A stretch of 64,000 nt of DNA from Aminobacter sp. AP02 (GTDB lineage Bacteria > Pseudomonadota > Alphaproteobacteria > Rhizobiales > Rhizobiaceae): NCBI RefSeq assembly GCF_003148805.1, contig NZ_QGGX01000016.1:62001-126000 (forward strand). Direction: 5' to 3'. Made by a program: the position numbers and the translations under genes. The notes under the pieces were generated by a model, which was not told the DNA's origin, ran no database searches, and saw only the letters and a program-made list of their open reading frames with translations. The first letter of the stretch is position 1. Each line of letters opens with the position of its first letter. Shown here piece after piece: positions 16,962-24,609 of the stretch.

Positions 16962-17732
16962 ATGATACGCGCGGTGCTGCTCGATCTTTCGGGCGTCGTC
17001 TATGACGGCGATACGCCGATACCAGGCGCGGTAGAGGCTGTGGAGCGATTGCGGTCGCAAGGCCTGGCCGTTCGCTTCGTCAGCAACACGACGCGCTCGC
17101 CGCACCGGGCGATCGTCGCGCAACTGGCTGGCCTTGGCGTTACCGTCGGTCGCGATGAGTTGTTCACGCCGGCGCGCGCCGCGGCCGACTGGCTCACTCG
17201 CGAGGGCTGCGTGCCCGACCTTCTGGTGCATCCAGATCTCGTGCCCGAATTCGCCGGCAACAAGTTCGGCGCCAGGAGGGCTGTTGTGGTCGGCGATGCC
17301 GCCGACGCCTTCACCTATGCCGCCATGAACGCTGCATTCCGGCAACTTATCGACGGCGCCGCGTTTCTCGCGCTTGCGGTCAACCGCACCTTCAAGGATG
17401 CCGATGGCGGGCTCAGCCTCGATGCGGGCGCCTTCGTTGCGGCACTCGAATTCGCTGCCGGCAAGCAGGCGACGGTGCTGGGCAAACCGTCGCGCGACTT
17501 CTTCCATGCGGCATTGTCCGGTGTGGACTGCGCGCCGGGGCAGGCGGTCATGGTCGGCGACGATGCGGAAAGCGATGTGGCCGGGGCGTTACGCGCAGGC
17601 ATCGGATCGGCCCTCCTGGTGAGAACCGGCAAGTATCGCGCCGGCGACGAAAGCCGGTTCGCGCCGCATCCGACTGCGATCGTAAACGACCTGGCGGCAG
17701 CGGTTGACTGGATCCTTGACCATCGTGGCTAA
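16962..17732 (+). CDS. HAD-IIA family phosphatase (LHPP-like)
   Basis: 256 residues from the ATG at 16962, chosen because the family starts just before LLDLSGVVYDGD; a GTG at 16941 would add seven residues. The nucleophile is Asp8 in DLSG, where the usual second Asp is Ser, as in LHPP (DISG). Other landmarks are FVSNTTRSP (motif II) and VMVGDDAESDVAGA (metal-binding motif IV). Family members hydrolyse pyrophosphate, phospholysine/phosphohistidine or small phosphoesters; the substrate here is unknown. It converges with the GlxA-type regulator gene, overlapping its stop by four bases. Confidence 0.82.
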   Translation: MIRAVLLDLSGVVYDGDTPIPGAVEAVERLRSQGLAVRFVSNTTRSPHRAIVAQLAGLGVTVGRDELFTPARAAADWLTREGCVPDLLVHPDLVPEFAGNKFGARRAVVVGDAADAFTYAAMNAAFRQLIDGAAFLALAVNRTFKDADGGLSLDAGAFVAALEFAAGKQATVLGKPSRDFFHAALSGVDCAPGQAVMVGDDAESDVAGALRAGIGSALLVRTGKYRAGDESRFAPHPTAIVNDLAAAVDWILDHRG

Positions 17733-18709
17733 CTCCGGCGCATCCTGACCGGAGCGGTTCCGAAGGCGCGGGAAAAGCTGCGCGAGAAGGCTGCCGCGGA
17801 GGAAAAGCCGGTGCGCTCGGCGACTTCGGCCATGCTGACCTTGGTGTCGATCACCAGACGGCGCGCAGCACTCAGGCGCAGGCGAAGATAATAGGCGCCA
17901 GGCGTCTCGCCGATCGAGGCACGAAAGATGCTTTCCAGTGTGCGCGAGGTGACGCCCGAGCGCCTGGCGATCGCGGCTATGGTCAGCGGCTGGTCGACAT
18001 GGGCTTCCATCAGGCGGATCGACTGGGCGAGGCGCGGGTCGTAGCCGTCGAGCCGCCCCAGTGAAACCAGCGGCTGGGAGTCGGTCGCCGCGCGCGACTG
18101 GTCGTAGATGAAAACGCTGGCGACATCGAGAGCCACCGCCATGCCGAGCCGCGACCGCACCAGATGCAGCATCAGGTCGAAGGTTGGCGCCGCACCGCCG
18201 CAGGTGAATACGGGCCCGTCGATGATGTAGCGATCAGGCCGCACGTCGATTTCGGGAAAGGCGGTGGAAAAATCCTCCATGTCTTCCCAATGGGTTGTCG
18301 CGGAGCGGCCTTCGAGCAATCCCGCCCGGGCCACGAGCCAGGTGCCGGCTTCGACGCCGCCCACCGCACGGGCGTTGCGGGCCGCACGCCGCAGTCCGCC
18401 GAGCAGCTTCGAGGTGGCGTAGCCTTGCGTGCCGAAACCGGCGATCACAACGATCACGTCGCTTGTCTCGTCGGCATCGAAGGCACCGCTAACCGCCACA
18501 GGCAAGCCGCATGTGGTGATTGCCGGTTCGCCCGACGTCGAGACCAGCCGGAAATCGAATAGCGTCTCGCCGGCTATGCGGTTGGCCGCGCGCAGCGGGT
18601 CGATGGCCGAAGCCACACACATGATCGACGCACCGGAGAAAACCAGCATCGTCACCTTGAGCGGTGCGCGTTCGATGCGAAAGATTGTCAGCTTTTCGCT
18701 TTTTGCCAT
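17729..18709 (-). CDS. GlxA/CdhR-type AraC-family regulator with DJ-1/PfpI-like domain
   Basis: 326 residues. The first ~190 form a class I amidotransferase-like (DJ-1/PfpI) domain, with GVEAGTWLVARAGLL where the catalytic Cys position is Ala or Thr, so it is probably a ligand sensor rather than an enzyme. Residues ~215-326 form the AraC DNA-binding domain with two HTH units (TIAAIARRSGVTSRTLESIF and SMAEVAERTGFSSAAAFSRS). GlxA-type proteins such as GbdR and CdhR activate betaine and carnitine catabolism. It is divergent from the carnitine-type genes starting at 18786, so it is the likely activator of that cluster. Confidence 0.88.
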   Translation of the reverse strand: MAKSEKLTIFRIERAPLKVTMLVFSGASIMCVASAIDPLRAANRIAGETLFDFRLVSTSGEPAITTCGLPVAVSGAFDADETSDVIVVIAGFGTQGYATSKLLGGLRRAARNARAVGGVEAGTWLVARAGLLEGRSATTHWEDMEDFSTAFPEIDVRPDRYIIDGPVFTCGGAAPTFDLMLHLVRSRLGMAVALDVASVFIYDQSRAATDSQPLVSLGRLDGYDPRLAQSIRLMEAHVDQPLTIAAIARRSGVTSRTLESIFRASIGETPGAYYLRLRLSAARRLVIDTKVSMAEVAERTGFSSAAAFSRSFSRAFGTAPVRMRRS

Positions 18710-18785
18710 TTTGGATTCGTAAAATGCAAATCAGACTTCTGCAAGTCAGGCATGCTCACGGCGGATCTGATTGGGAGGAAGTCCG

Positions 18786-19703
18786 ATGCCACTCGCCATG
18801 AACCAGGAAGTGTTCATCACCTGTGCCGTGACTGGCTCCGGCGGAACGCAGGACCGCAGCCCACATGTGCCGCGCTCGCCCAAGCAGATCGCCGAATCCG
18901 CCATCGATGCCGCCAAGGCGGGTGCTGCGATCGTTCATTGCCATGTCCGCGACCCCGAAACCGGCAAGCCGCGCCGCGATGTCCATCTCTACCGCGAAGT
19001 GACCGAGCGCATTCGCGAGGCAAATGTCGACGTCGTGCTCAACCTCACTGCCGGCATGGGCGGCGACATGGTGTTCGGCTCTCCGGAGGCGCCTTTGCCG
19101 CTCAAGCAAGCCGGCACCGACATGGGCGGCGCGTCCGATCGCGTCGAGCATGTGCGCCAGTGCCTGCCGGAAATCTGCACGCTCGATTGCGGTACGATGA
19201 ACTTCGCCGAAGCCGATTACGTCATGACCAACACACCGGGCATGCTGCGCGCTATGGGTGGCATGATGACGGCTCTGGGGGTCAAACCGGAGATCGAGGC
19301 GTTCGATACCGGCCATCTGTGGTTTGCCAAGCAGCTGGTCGAGGAAGGCGTGCTCAAGCCCGATGCGCTGGTGCAGCTGTGCATGGGCGTGCCGTGGGGC
19401 GCGCCCGACGACCTCAACACATTCATGGCCATGGTCAACAACGTGCCCTCGAGCTGGAACTGGTCGGCCTTTTCGCTGGGCCGCAACCAGATGGCCTATG
19501 CGGCAGCCGCAGTGATCGCCGGTGGCAATGTGCGTGTCGGCCTCGAAGACAATCTCTGGCTCGGCAAGGGCGTTCTCGCCACCAATGCGCAACTGGTCGA
19601 GCGCGCAGTGAGCATTGTCGAAAATCTGGGCGCGCGGGTCATCGGGCCTGAGGAGGTGCGCAAGAAGCTCAACCTCGTGAAGCGCGCGCCGCTGGCGGCG
19701 TAA
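18786..19703 (+). CDS. BKACE-family beta-keto acid cleavage enzyme (probable dehydrocarnitine cleavage)
   Basis: 305 residues from the ATG at 18786, with TTGGGAGGAA seven bases upstream. The fold is that of DUF849/BKACE enzymes: metal-binding HCHVRDPETGKPRRD (H51, H53) and NLTAGMGGDMVFG near 86-98. BKACE enzymes condense a beta-keto acid with acetyl-CoA to give acetoacetate and a new CoA ester. Next to an L-carnitine dehydrogenase gene and a GlxA-type regulator, 3-dehydrocarnitine is the likely substrate, giving glycine-betainyl-CoA plus acetoacetate. This substrate is inferred from context. Confidence 0.88.
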   Translation: MPLAMNQEVFITCAVTGSGGTQDRSPHVPRSPKQIAESAIDAAKAGAAIVHCHVRDPETGKPRRDVHLYREVTERIREANVDVVLNLTAGMGGDMVFGSPEAPLPLKQAGTDMGGASDRVEHVRQCLPEICTLDCGTMNFAEADYVMTNTPGMLRAMGGMMTALGVKPEIEAFDTGHLWFAKQLVEEGVLKPDALVQLCMGVPWGAPDDLNTFMAMVNNVPSSWNWSAFSLGRNQMAYAAAAVIAGGNVRVGLEDNLWLGKGVLATNAQLVERAVSIVENLGARVIGPEEVRKKLNLVKRAPLAA

Positions 19704-19725
19704 CCTCTTGGCGATGAAGACAATC

Positions 19726-19862
19726 GCCCCCACTCCGGCTCGCTGCGCTCGCCACCTCTCCCCCTGCCCAGGGGAGAGGAAAGTCGCCAAGACTGCGGCC
19801 GTCCTTCCTCTCCCCCAGCGATCGGGAGAGAGGTGGTTTGCGCAGCAAACCGGAGTGGGGGC
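19726..19862. repeat. GC-rich palindromic intergenic repeat (type C)
   Basis: GCCCCCACTCCGG (19726-19738) is perfectly inverted at 19850-19862, with further CTCTCCCC/GGGGAGAG-type internal hairpins between. It fills almost all of the space between the BKACE and carnitine dehydrogenase genes. The inner sequences (CTCGCTGCGCTCG and TTTGCGCAGCAAA) form additional small hairpins. It is a dispersed-repeat-like element; no transposase is near. It could stabilise or attenuate the operon mRNA. Confidence 0.8.
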
Positions 19863-19883
19863 CGAAATGGGGGAACTGGAACC

Positions 19884-20969
19884 ATGACAATTTCCAAAGC
19901 GGCCGCCATCGGCGGTGGGGTCATCGGCGCCGGCTGGGTGGCGCGGCTGCTGCTCAACGGCATCGACGTATCGATCTTCGATCCCGATCCTGAGGCCTCG
20001 CGCAAGGTCGGTGAAGTGATGAAAGGCGCGCGGCGCGCCTACAAGCAGATGCTGCCCGGCGGCCTGCCCAAGGAGGGCAGACTGACCTTCGCCAAGACCA
20101 TTGCGGAAGCCGTGGCCGACGCCGATTTCATCCAGGAAAGCGTACCCGAGCGGCTCGACCTCAAGCACAAGGTGCTGGCCGAGATCGACGCCCATGCGCC
20201 AGCCAACGCCATCGTCGGCTCGTCGACCTCTGGCATCAAGCCGTCCGACATGCAGGTGGCGATGAAGAAGCATCCCGAGCGGCTGGTCGTCGGCCATCCG
20301 TTCAACCCTGTCTATCTGCTGCCGATCGTCGAGATCGTCGGCGGCGAGCAGACTTTTCCCGAGGCCATCGAGGTTGCCAAGGAAATCTATGCCTCGATCG
20401 GCATGAAGCCCGTCGTCATCCGCAAGGAGATCGAAGCCTTCGTCGGCGACCGCCTGCTCGAAGCCGCCTGGCGCGAGGCGCTGTGGCTGATCAAGGACGG
20501 CATCTGCACGGTTGAGGAACTCGACGACATCATGCGCTACGGCTTCGGCCTGCGCTGGGCGCAGATGGGCATGTTCCAGGTCTATCGCGTTGCAGGCGGC
20601 GAGGCCGGCATGCGCCACTTCATGGCGCAGTTCGGGCCGTGCCTGAAATGGCCGTGGACCAAGCTGATGGACGTGCCGGAGTTCAACGATGAACTGGTCG
20701 ACCTGATCGCGACCCAATCCGACGACCAGTCCGACCGTTGGTCGATCCGCGAGCTGGAAAGGATCCGCGACGACAATCTGGTCGCGATCATGGATGCGCT
20801 GTCGAAGCAGAACAAGGGCAAGGGCTGGGGTGCTGGCGCGCTCTACAGGGACTACACCCAGCAGCTTTCCAAGCTTGCTGCCAGCAAGGTGTCTAAGGCC
20901 GCCGAGAAGGCGCGGGTCGAAAAGCCGAAAAAGAAGGCCGACAAGAAGCCGGCGAAAAAGAGAGGCTGA
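19884..20969 (+). CDS. lcdH: L-carnitine 3-dehydrogenase (3-hydroxyacyl-CoA dehydrogenase family)
   Basis: 361 residues from the ATG at 19884. The NAD site is AAIGGGVIGAGWVARLLLNG; SSTSGIKPSD and VVGHPFNPVYLLP carry catalytic residues; FVGDRLLEAAWREALWLI, GFGLRWAQMGMF and GEAGMRHFMAQFGPCLKWPW closely match rhizobial carnitine dehydrogenases. It oxidises L-carnitine to 3-dehydrocarnitine. Rhizobial homologues I know are about 490 residues with a fused C-terminal thioesterase; here that domain is absent and replaced by a short Lys/Ala-rich tail (about residues 335-361). The BKACE gene is upstream across a palindromic repeat; the acyl-CoA dehydrogenase gene follows after 4 bp. Confidence 0.87.
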   Translation: MTISKAAAIGGGVIGAGWVARLLLNGIDVSIFDPDPEASRKVGEVMKGARRAYKQMLPGGLPKEGRLTFAKTIAEAVADADFIQESVPERLDLKHKVLAEIDAHAPANAIVGSSTSGIKPSDMQVAMKKHPERLVVGHPFNPVYLLPIVEIVGGEQTFPEAIEVAKEIYASIGMKPVVIRKEIEAFVGDRLLEAAWREALWLIKDGICTVEELDDIMRYGFGLRWAQMGMFQVYRVAGGEAGMRHFMAQFGPCLKWPWTKLMDVPEFNDELVDLIATQSDDQSDRWSIRELERIRDDNLVAIMDALSKQNKGKGWGAGALYRDYTQQLSKLAASKVSKAAEKARVEKPKKKADKKPAKKRG

Positions 20970-20973
20970 GGCG

Positions 20974-22137
20974 ATGCATTTCGGTCTGTCCGAGGAACAG
21001 CAGCTTATTGTCGACACCACCCGCGCTTTTGTCGAAAACGAGCTCTATGCGCATGAGCGTGAGGTCGAGCGCACGGGCCATCTCCGGCGCGAGCTGATTG
21101 AGGAGATCAAGCAAAAGGCGATTGCCGCCGGGCTCTATGCCGCCAACATGCCGGCGGATGTCGGCGGCGCTGGTCTCGATACGCTGACCTGGCTTCTCTA
21201 CGAAAAGGAGCTCGGCCGGGCCAATTATGCGCTGCACTGGACCTGCGTGGCGCGGCCGTCCAACATCCTGCTCGCGGGCACGCCGGAGCAGCGGGATAAG
21301 TACCTATTTCCGTGCATTCGTGGCGAGAAGTCGGATTGCCTGGCGATGACCGAGCCAGGCGCCGGCTCCGACCTGCGCGGCATGAAGGCGAGTGCTGTCC
21401 AGGACGGCAGTGACTGGGTGCTGAACGGCACCAAGCACTTCATCTCGCATGCCGACGTCGCCGATTTTGCCATCGTCTTCATGGCTTCGGGCGAGGAGGA
21501 CAGTGCGCGCGGAAAACGCAAGAAGATCACCGCCTTCTTCGTCGACAAGGGCACGCCCGGCTTCACCGTTCGCGACGGCTACCGCAACGTTTCGCATCGT
21601 GGCTACACCAATTCGGTGCTGGAGTTCGACGACTGCCGCCTGCCGGCGAGCCAGGTTCTGGGTGAGGTGCACAAGGGTTTCGAGGTCGCGAACAGCTGGC
21701 TCGGCGCGACGCGCCTGCAGGTGGGCGCCACCTGCCTCGGCCGGGCGGAGCGCGCGCTTGGCCACGCCATTGAATATGCCGCGCAACGCGAGCAGTTCGG
21801 CCAGCAGATCGGCAAGTTCCAGGGCGTGTCGTTCAAGCTCGCCGACATGGCGACCGAGCTCAAGGCGGCCGAGTTGATGGTGATGGAGGCGGGCTGGAAA
21901 TACGACCAGGGCACGGTTTCCGACCAGGACATGGCGATGGCCAAACTCAAGGCCACCGAGATGCTGGCCTTTGTCGCCGATGAGGCGATCCAGATACATG
22001 GCGGCATGGGCCTGATGGACGACCTGCCGCTGGAGCGCATCTGGCGCGACGCGCGCGTCGAGCGCATCTGGGAGGGCACGTCGGAAATCCAGCGGCACAT
22101 CATCTCGCGTGCACTGCTCAGGGCGGTGGGCGGGTGA
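20974..22137 (+). CDS. Acyl-CoA dehydrogenase (candidate gamma-butyrobetainyl-CoA dehydrogenase)
   Basis: 387 residues from the ATG at 20974; the longer frame from 20794 overlaps the previous gene and is not coding. Family features are LAMTEPGAGSDLRGMKA, LQVGATCLGRAERAL, REQFGQQIGKFQGV, AIQIHGGMGLMDD and the catalytic glutamate E367 in RIWEGTSEIQRHI. It is an FAD enzyme that makes a trans-2-enoyl-CoA and passes electrons to ETF. With CaiD-like and carnitine genes beside it, gamma-butyrobetainyl-CoA to crotonobetainyl-CoA is the best guess. That substrate is inferred only from neighbours. Confidence 0.9.
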   Translation: MHFGLSEEQQLIVDTTRAFVENELYAHEREVERTGHLRRELIEEIKQKAIAAGLYAANMPADVGGAGLDTLTWLLYEKELGRANYALHWTCVARPSNILLAGTPEQRDKYLFPCIRGEKSDCLAMTEPGAGSDLRGMKASAVQDGSDWVLNGTKHFISHADVADFAIVFMASGEEDSARGKRKKITAFFVDKGTPGFTVRDGYRNVSHRGYTNSVLEFDDCRLPASQVLGEVHKGFEVANSWLGATRLQVGATCLGRAERALGHAIEYAAQREQFGQQIGKFQGVSFKLADMATELKAAELMVMEAGWKYDQGTVSDQDMAMAKLKATEMLAFVADEAIQIHGGMGLMDDLPLERIWRDARVERIWEGTSEIQRHIISRALLRAVGG

Positions 22138-22163
22138 TGCGGCTGTTGAAGCAGGCAAGTTTG

Positions 22164-22199
22164 ACCTTGCTCCTCGGGGCAAGGTGGCCCGCAGGGCCA
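22164..22199. repeat. Two small adjacent hairpins before the acyl-CoA synthetase gene
   Basis: ACCTTGC/GCAAGGT (22164-22170 with 22179-22185) and TGGCCC/GGGCCA (22185-22190 with 22194-22199) form back-to-back hairpins ending 15 bp before the synthetase start. They could modulate expression between the two genes; no T-tract follows. Confidence 0.4.
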
Positions 22200-22213
22200 G
22201 CTAGGGGGTGAAA

Positions 22214-24508
22214 ATGAGTAGCTCGACTTTGACCGCCTCCACCCCGAAGCTTGCAGGGCGAACGCGGCTCGAGCGCCTGCTGCGGCCGAAGTCGATTGCC
22301 GTGTTTGGCGGCTCGCAGGCGGCCGCCGTCGTCAAGCAATGCCTCAAGATGGGTTTTTCAGGCGACATCTGGCCGGTGCACCCGACGAAGGAGGACGTTG
22401 AGGGCATCAGGTCCTTCCGTTCGGTGGCCGACCTGCCCGCAGCGCCCGACGCTGCCTTTATCGGCGTCAACCGCTTCCTGACCATCGAAGTGATCGCGCA
22501 ACTGGCCGCGCAGGGCGCGGGCGGGGCGATCTGCTTTGCCTCCGGCTTCCTCGAGGCCGGCAACGACGATGCCGACGGCGAGAGGCTGCAGGCGGAACTG
22601 GTGGCGGCGGCGGGATCGATGCCGGTTATCGGGCCCAATTGCTACGGCCTGATCAACTATGCCGACGGCGCGCTGTTGTGGCCCGACCAGCATGGGGGCC
22701 AGCGGCTGGCGCCTGGTGGGCGTGGGGCGGCGATGATCACGCAGTCTTCCAACATCGCCTGCAACCTGACCATGCAGAAGCGCGGCCTGCCGGTGGCCTT
22801 CCTGATGACGGCGGGAAACCAGGCGCAAACAGGTCTCTCCGAAATGGCGCTGGGGCTGATCGAGGACGAGCGCGTCTCCTGCCTCGGCCTGCACATCGAG
22901 GGCTTCGACAAGGTCGAGGGCTTCGAGCGGCTGGCGGCGCGGGCACGCGAACTGAAAAAGCCGATCGTCGCGATGAAGGTCGGCCGCTCCGAGCAGGCGC
23001 GCAAGGCGACGATCTCGCACACGGCCTCGCTGGCCGGTTCCGATGCTACCTCCGAGGCCTTCCTAAAACGCCTCGGCATCGCCCGCGTCGACACCATCCC
23101 GTCATTCCTCGAAACTCTGAAGCTGCTGCACGCCTTCGGCCCGCTGCCCGGTTTTTCGCTGTCGTCGATGAGCTGTTCGGGCGGCGAGGCATCGGTCATG
23201 GCCGACAGCGCCGAGGGCAGGCGGCTCAGCTTCCCGGCACTGACGCCTGAGCACTATGCAAGGGTCAAGTCGACGCTCGGCGCCTTCGTGGCGGTCGCCA
23301 ATCCGCTCGACTACCACACCTTCATCTGGAACGACGAACCGGCGATGACGGCGACCTTTTCGGCGATGGCGTCAGGCGGGTTCGACCTCAACATGCTGGT
23401 GCTCGATTTCCCGCGCAACGACCGCTGCTCGGATGCCGACTGGTGGCCAACGGTGCGCGCCTTCGAGGCGGCGCTGAAGGCCAATGGCACACGCGGCGCG
23501 GTGGTGGCGTCGATGACGGAGAACCTGACCGAGGAGCACGCAGCCGACCTGTTTCAACGCGGGATCGTGCCGTTGCAGGGCATTGCAGAAGCGATGGATG
23601 CGGCCGAGGCCGCGGCGATGATTGGCGAGGCGTGGCGGCGGGAACCCTCCTCCTTGAGGGGAGGGTCGATCGGCGTAGCCGATCGGGGTGGGGTCGTGCG
23701 CGGCGTGTCGGCGGGGCCATCTGAGGCTACCCCCTCCGCCCGCTTCGCGGGCACCTCCTCCTTGAGGGGGGAGGATACCCAACTCGACGAAGCCGCCGCC
23801 AAATCGCTGTTGCGCGACGCTGGCCTAGCCGTTCCCGCAGGCCAACGTGCGGCGAGTGTTGCCGAGGCTATCGCAGTGGCCGAAACGCTAGGCTATCCCG
23901 TCGCGCTCAAGGCTCTCGGCGTTGCCCACAAGAGCGAACTCGGCGCTGTCCGCCTCAACGTGCGGACCGGTGAGGATGTCGGTGCTGCGGCTGGGGCGCT
24001 GCTGCCGCTCGGCTCAGGCCTCTATGTCGAGAAAATGGTGTCGGGCGGCGTGGCCGAGCTGATCGTTGGCGTCGTCAGCGATCCGCTGTTCGGACCTGTC
24101 ATGACCATCGGCACCGGCGGCGTGCTGGTCGAACTCATCAAGGACAGCGCCACGCTGCTTTTGCCGGCGTCGCGGGGCGAGGTCGAGCAGGCACTGAGGG
24201 GGCTCAAGATGTACCCGCTGCTCGACGGCTATCGTGGCCGCGCGCGGGCGGACGTCGATGCCGCCATCGATGCGATCATGGCCATATCGGGTTTCGTGCT
24301 GGAGCACGCGGATAAAATCGAGGAACTCGACATCAACCCGCTGATCGTCTGCGGCGAAGGGCAGGGCGCTTGGATCGCGGACGCGCTGTTGGTGATATCA
24401 AATGGCCCCTCATCCCCTGCCGGACCTTCTCCCCGTAAGGACGGGGAGAAGGAGGTTGGCCGCGACGTTGACGCCTCCCTCTCCCCGTCATTCACGGGGA
24501 GAGGGTAA
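22214..24508 (+). CDS. ADP-forming acyl-CoA synthetase (acetate-CoA ligase family), with repeat-derived insertions
   Basis: 764 residues from the ATG at 22214 with AGGGGG upstream. Order: CoA-binding domain (RLLRPKSIAVFGG from ~18, IGPNCYGLIN), succinyl-CoA ligase-like domain (KATISHTASLAGSDATSEAF), and ATP-grasp domain (~525-725; YPVALKALGVAHKSELGAVRLNV). Family members are usually about 700 residues. Two palindromic repeats account for the excess: residues ~477-522 in the linker before the ATP-grasp domain, and the last 34 residues plus the stop codon. It activates a carboxylate to its CoA ester with ATP to ADP; gamma-butyrobetaine, crotonobetaine or carnitine are plausible substrates from context. 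Confidence 0.88.
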   Translation: MSSSTLTASTPKLAGRTRLERLLRPKSIAVFGGSQAAAVVKQCLKMGFSGDIWPVHPTKEDVEGIRSFRSVADLPAAPDAAFIGVNRFLTIEVIAQLAAQGAGGAICFASGFLEAGNDDADGERLQAELVAAAGSMPVIGPNCYGLINYADGALLWPDQHGGQRLAPGGRGAAMITQSSNIACNLTMQKRGLPVAFLMTAGNQAQTGLSEMALGLIEDERVSCLGLHIEGFDKVEGFERLAARARELKKPIVAMKVGRSEQARKATISHTASLAGSDATSEAFLKRLGIARVDTIPSFLETLKLLHAFGPLPGFSLSSMSCSGGEASVMADSAEGRRLSFPALTPEHYARVKSTLGAFVAVANPLDYHTFIWNDEPAMTATFSAMASGGFDLNMLVLDFPRNDRCSDADWWPTVRAFEAALKANGTRGAVVASMTENLTEEHAADLFQRGIVPLQGIAEAMDAAEAAAMIGEAWRREPSSLRGGSIGVADRGGVVRGVSAGPSEATPSARFAGTSSLRGEDTQLDEAAAKSLLRDAGLAVPAGQRAASVAEAIAVAETLGYPVALKALGVAHKSELGAVRLNVRTGEDVGAAAGALLPLGSGLYVEKMVSGGVAELIVGVVSDPLFGPVMTIGTGGVLVELIKDSATLLLPASRGEVEQALRGLKMYPLLDGYRGRARADVDAAIDAIMAISGFVLEHADKIEELDINPLIVCGEGQGAWIADALLVISNGPSSPAGPSPRKDGEKEVGRDVDASLSPSFTGRG
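23645..23776. repeat. Palindromic repeat (type B) inside the acyl-CoA synthetase gene
   Basis: The stretch begins and ends with related units containing CCTCCTTGAGGGG (near 23649-23661 and 23757-23769), and contains perfect hairpins GATCGGC/GCCGATC (23668-23674 with 23678-23684) and GCCCGC/GCGGGC (23738-23743 with 23747-23752). The coding frame stays open across it, adding about 46 Gly/Ser/Arg-rich residues between two conserved domains. Composition and hairpin structure are those of a dispersed rhizobial palindromic repeat rather than of the protein family. Confidence 0.82.
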
Positions 24509-24519
24509 GGGTGAGAGGC
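24405..24519 (-). repeat. 115-bp palindromic repeat (type A), copy 1, encodes a C-terminus and stop
   Basis: Terminal GCCCCTCA (24405-24412) and TGAGAGGC (24512-24519, one mismatch) enclose two 12-bp hairpins: CCTTCTCCCCGT/ACGGGGAGAAGG (24425-24436, 24441-24452) and CCCTCTCCCCGT/ACGGGGAGAGGG (24477-24488, 24494-24505). It is the same length as, and inverted relative to, the copy in xdhC. The TAA at 24506-24508 inside it stops the synthetase, and its first 34 codons form the protein's C-terminus. Confidence 0.88.
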
Positions 24520-24609
24520 AGCTTTGGCCAACGGTCGAAAAGCGCGAGCCGCTCCGAAGGTCGTGGGGCCACACAGGCCATCGGTGCGTAAGGGGCAATG
24601 GAGGAAAAA

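Noticed and set aside
18756-21020. A 754-codon open frame on the minus strand opposite BKACE and carnitine dehydrogenase
   Set aside because: It is antisense to two well-recognised genes; its sequence is rich in His, Arg and Asp as expected for reverse reading of high-GC codons, and it matches no family.
23645-24519. CRISPR-like or IS-derived origin of the repeated hairpin units
   Set aside because: There are no regularly spaced direct repeats with unique spacers and no transposase; the units are inverted and dispersed, as in non-autonomous palindromic repeats.
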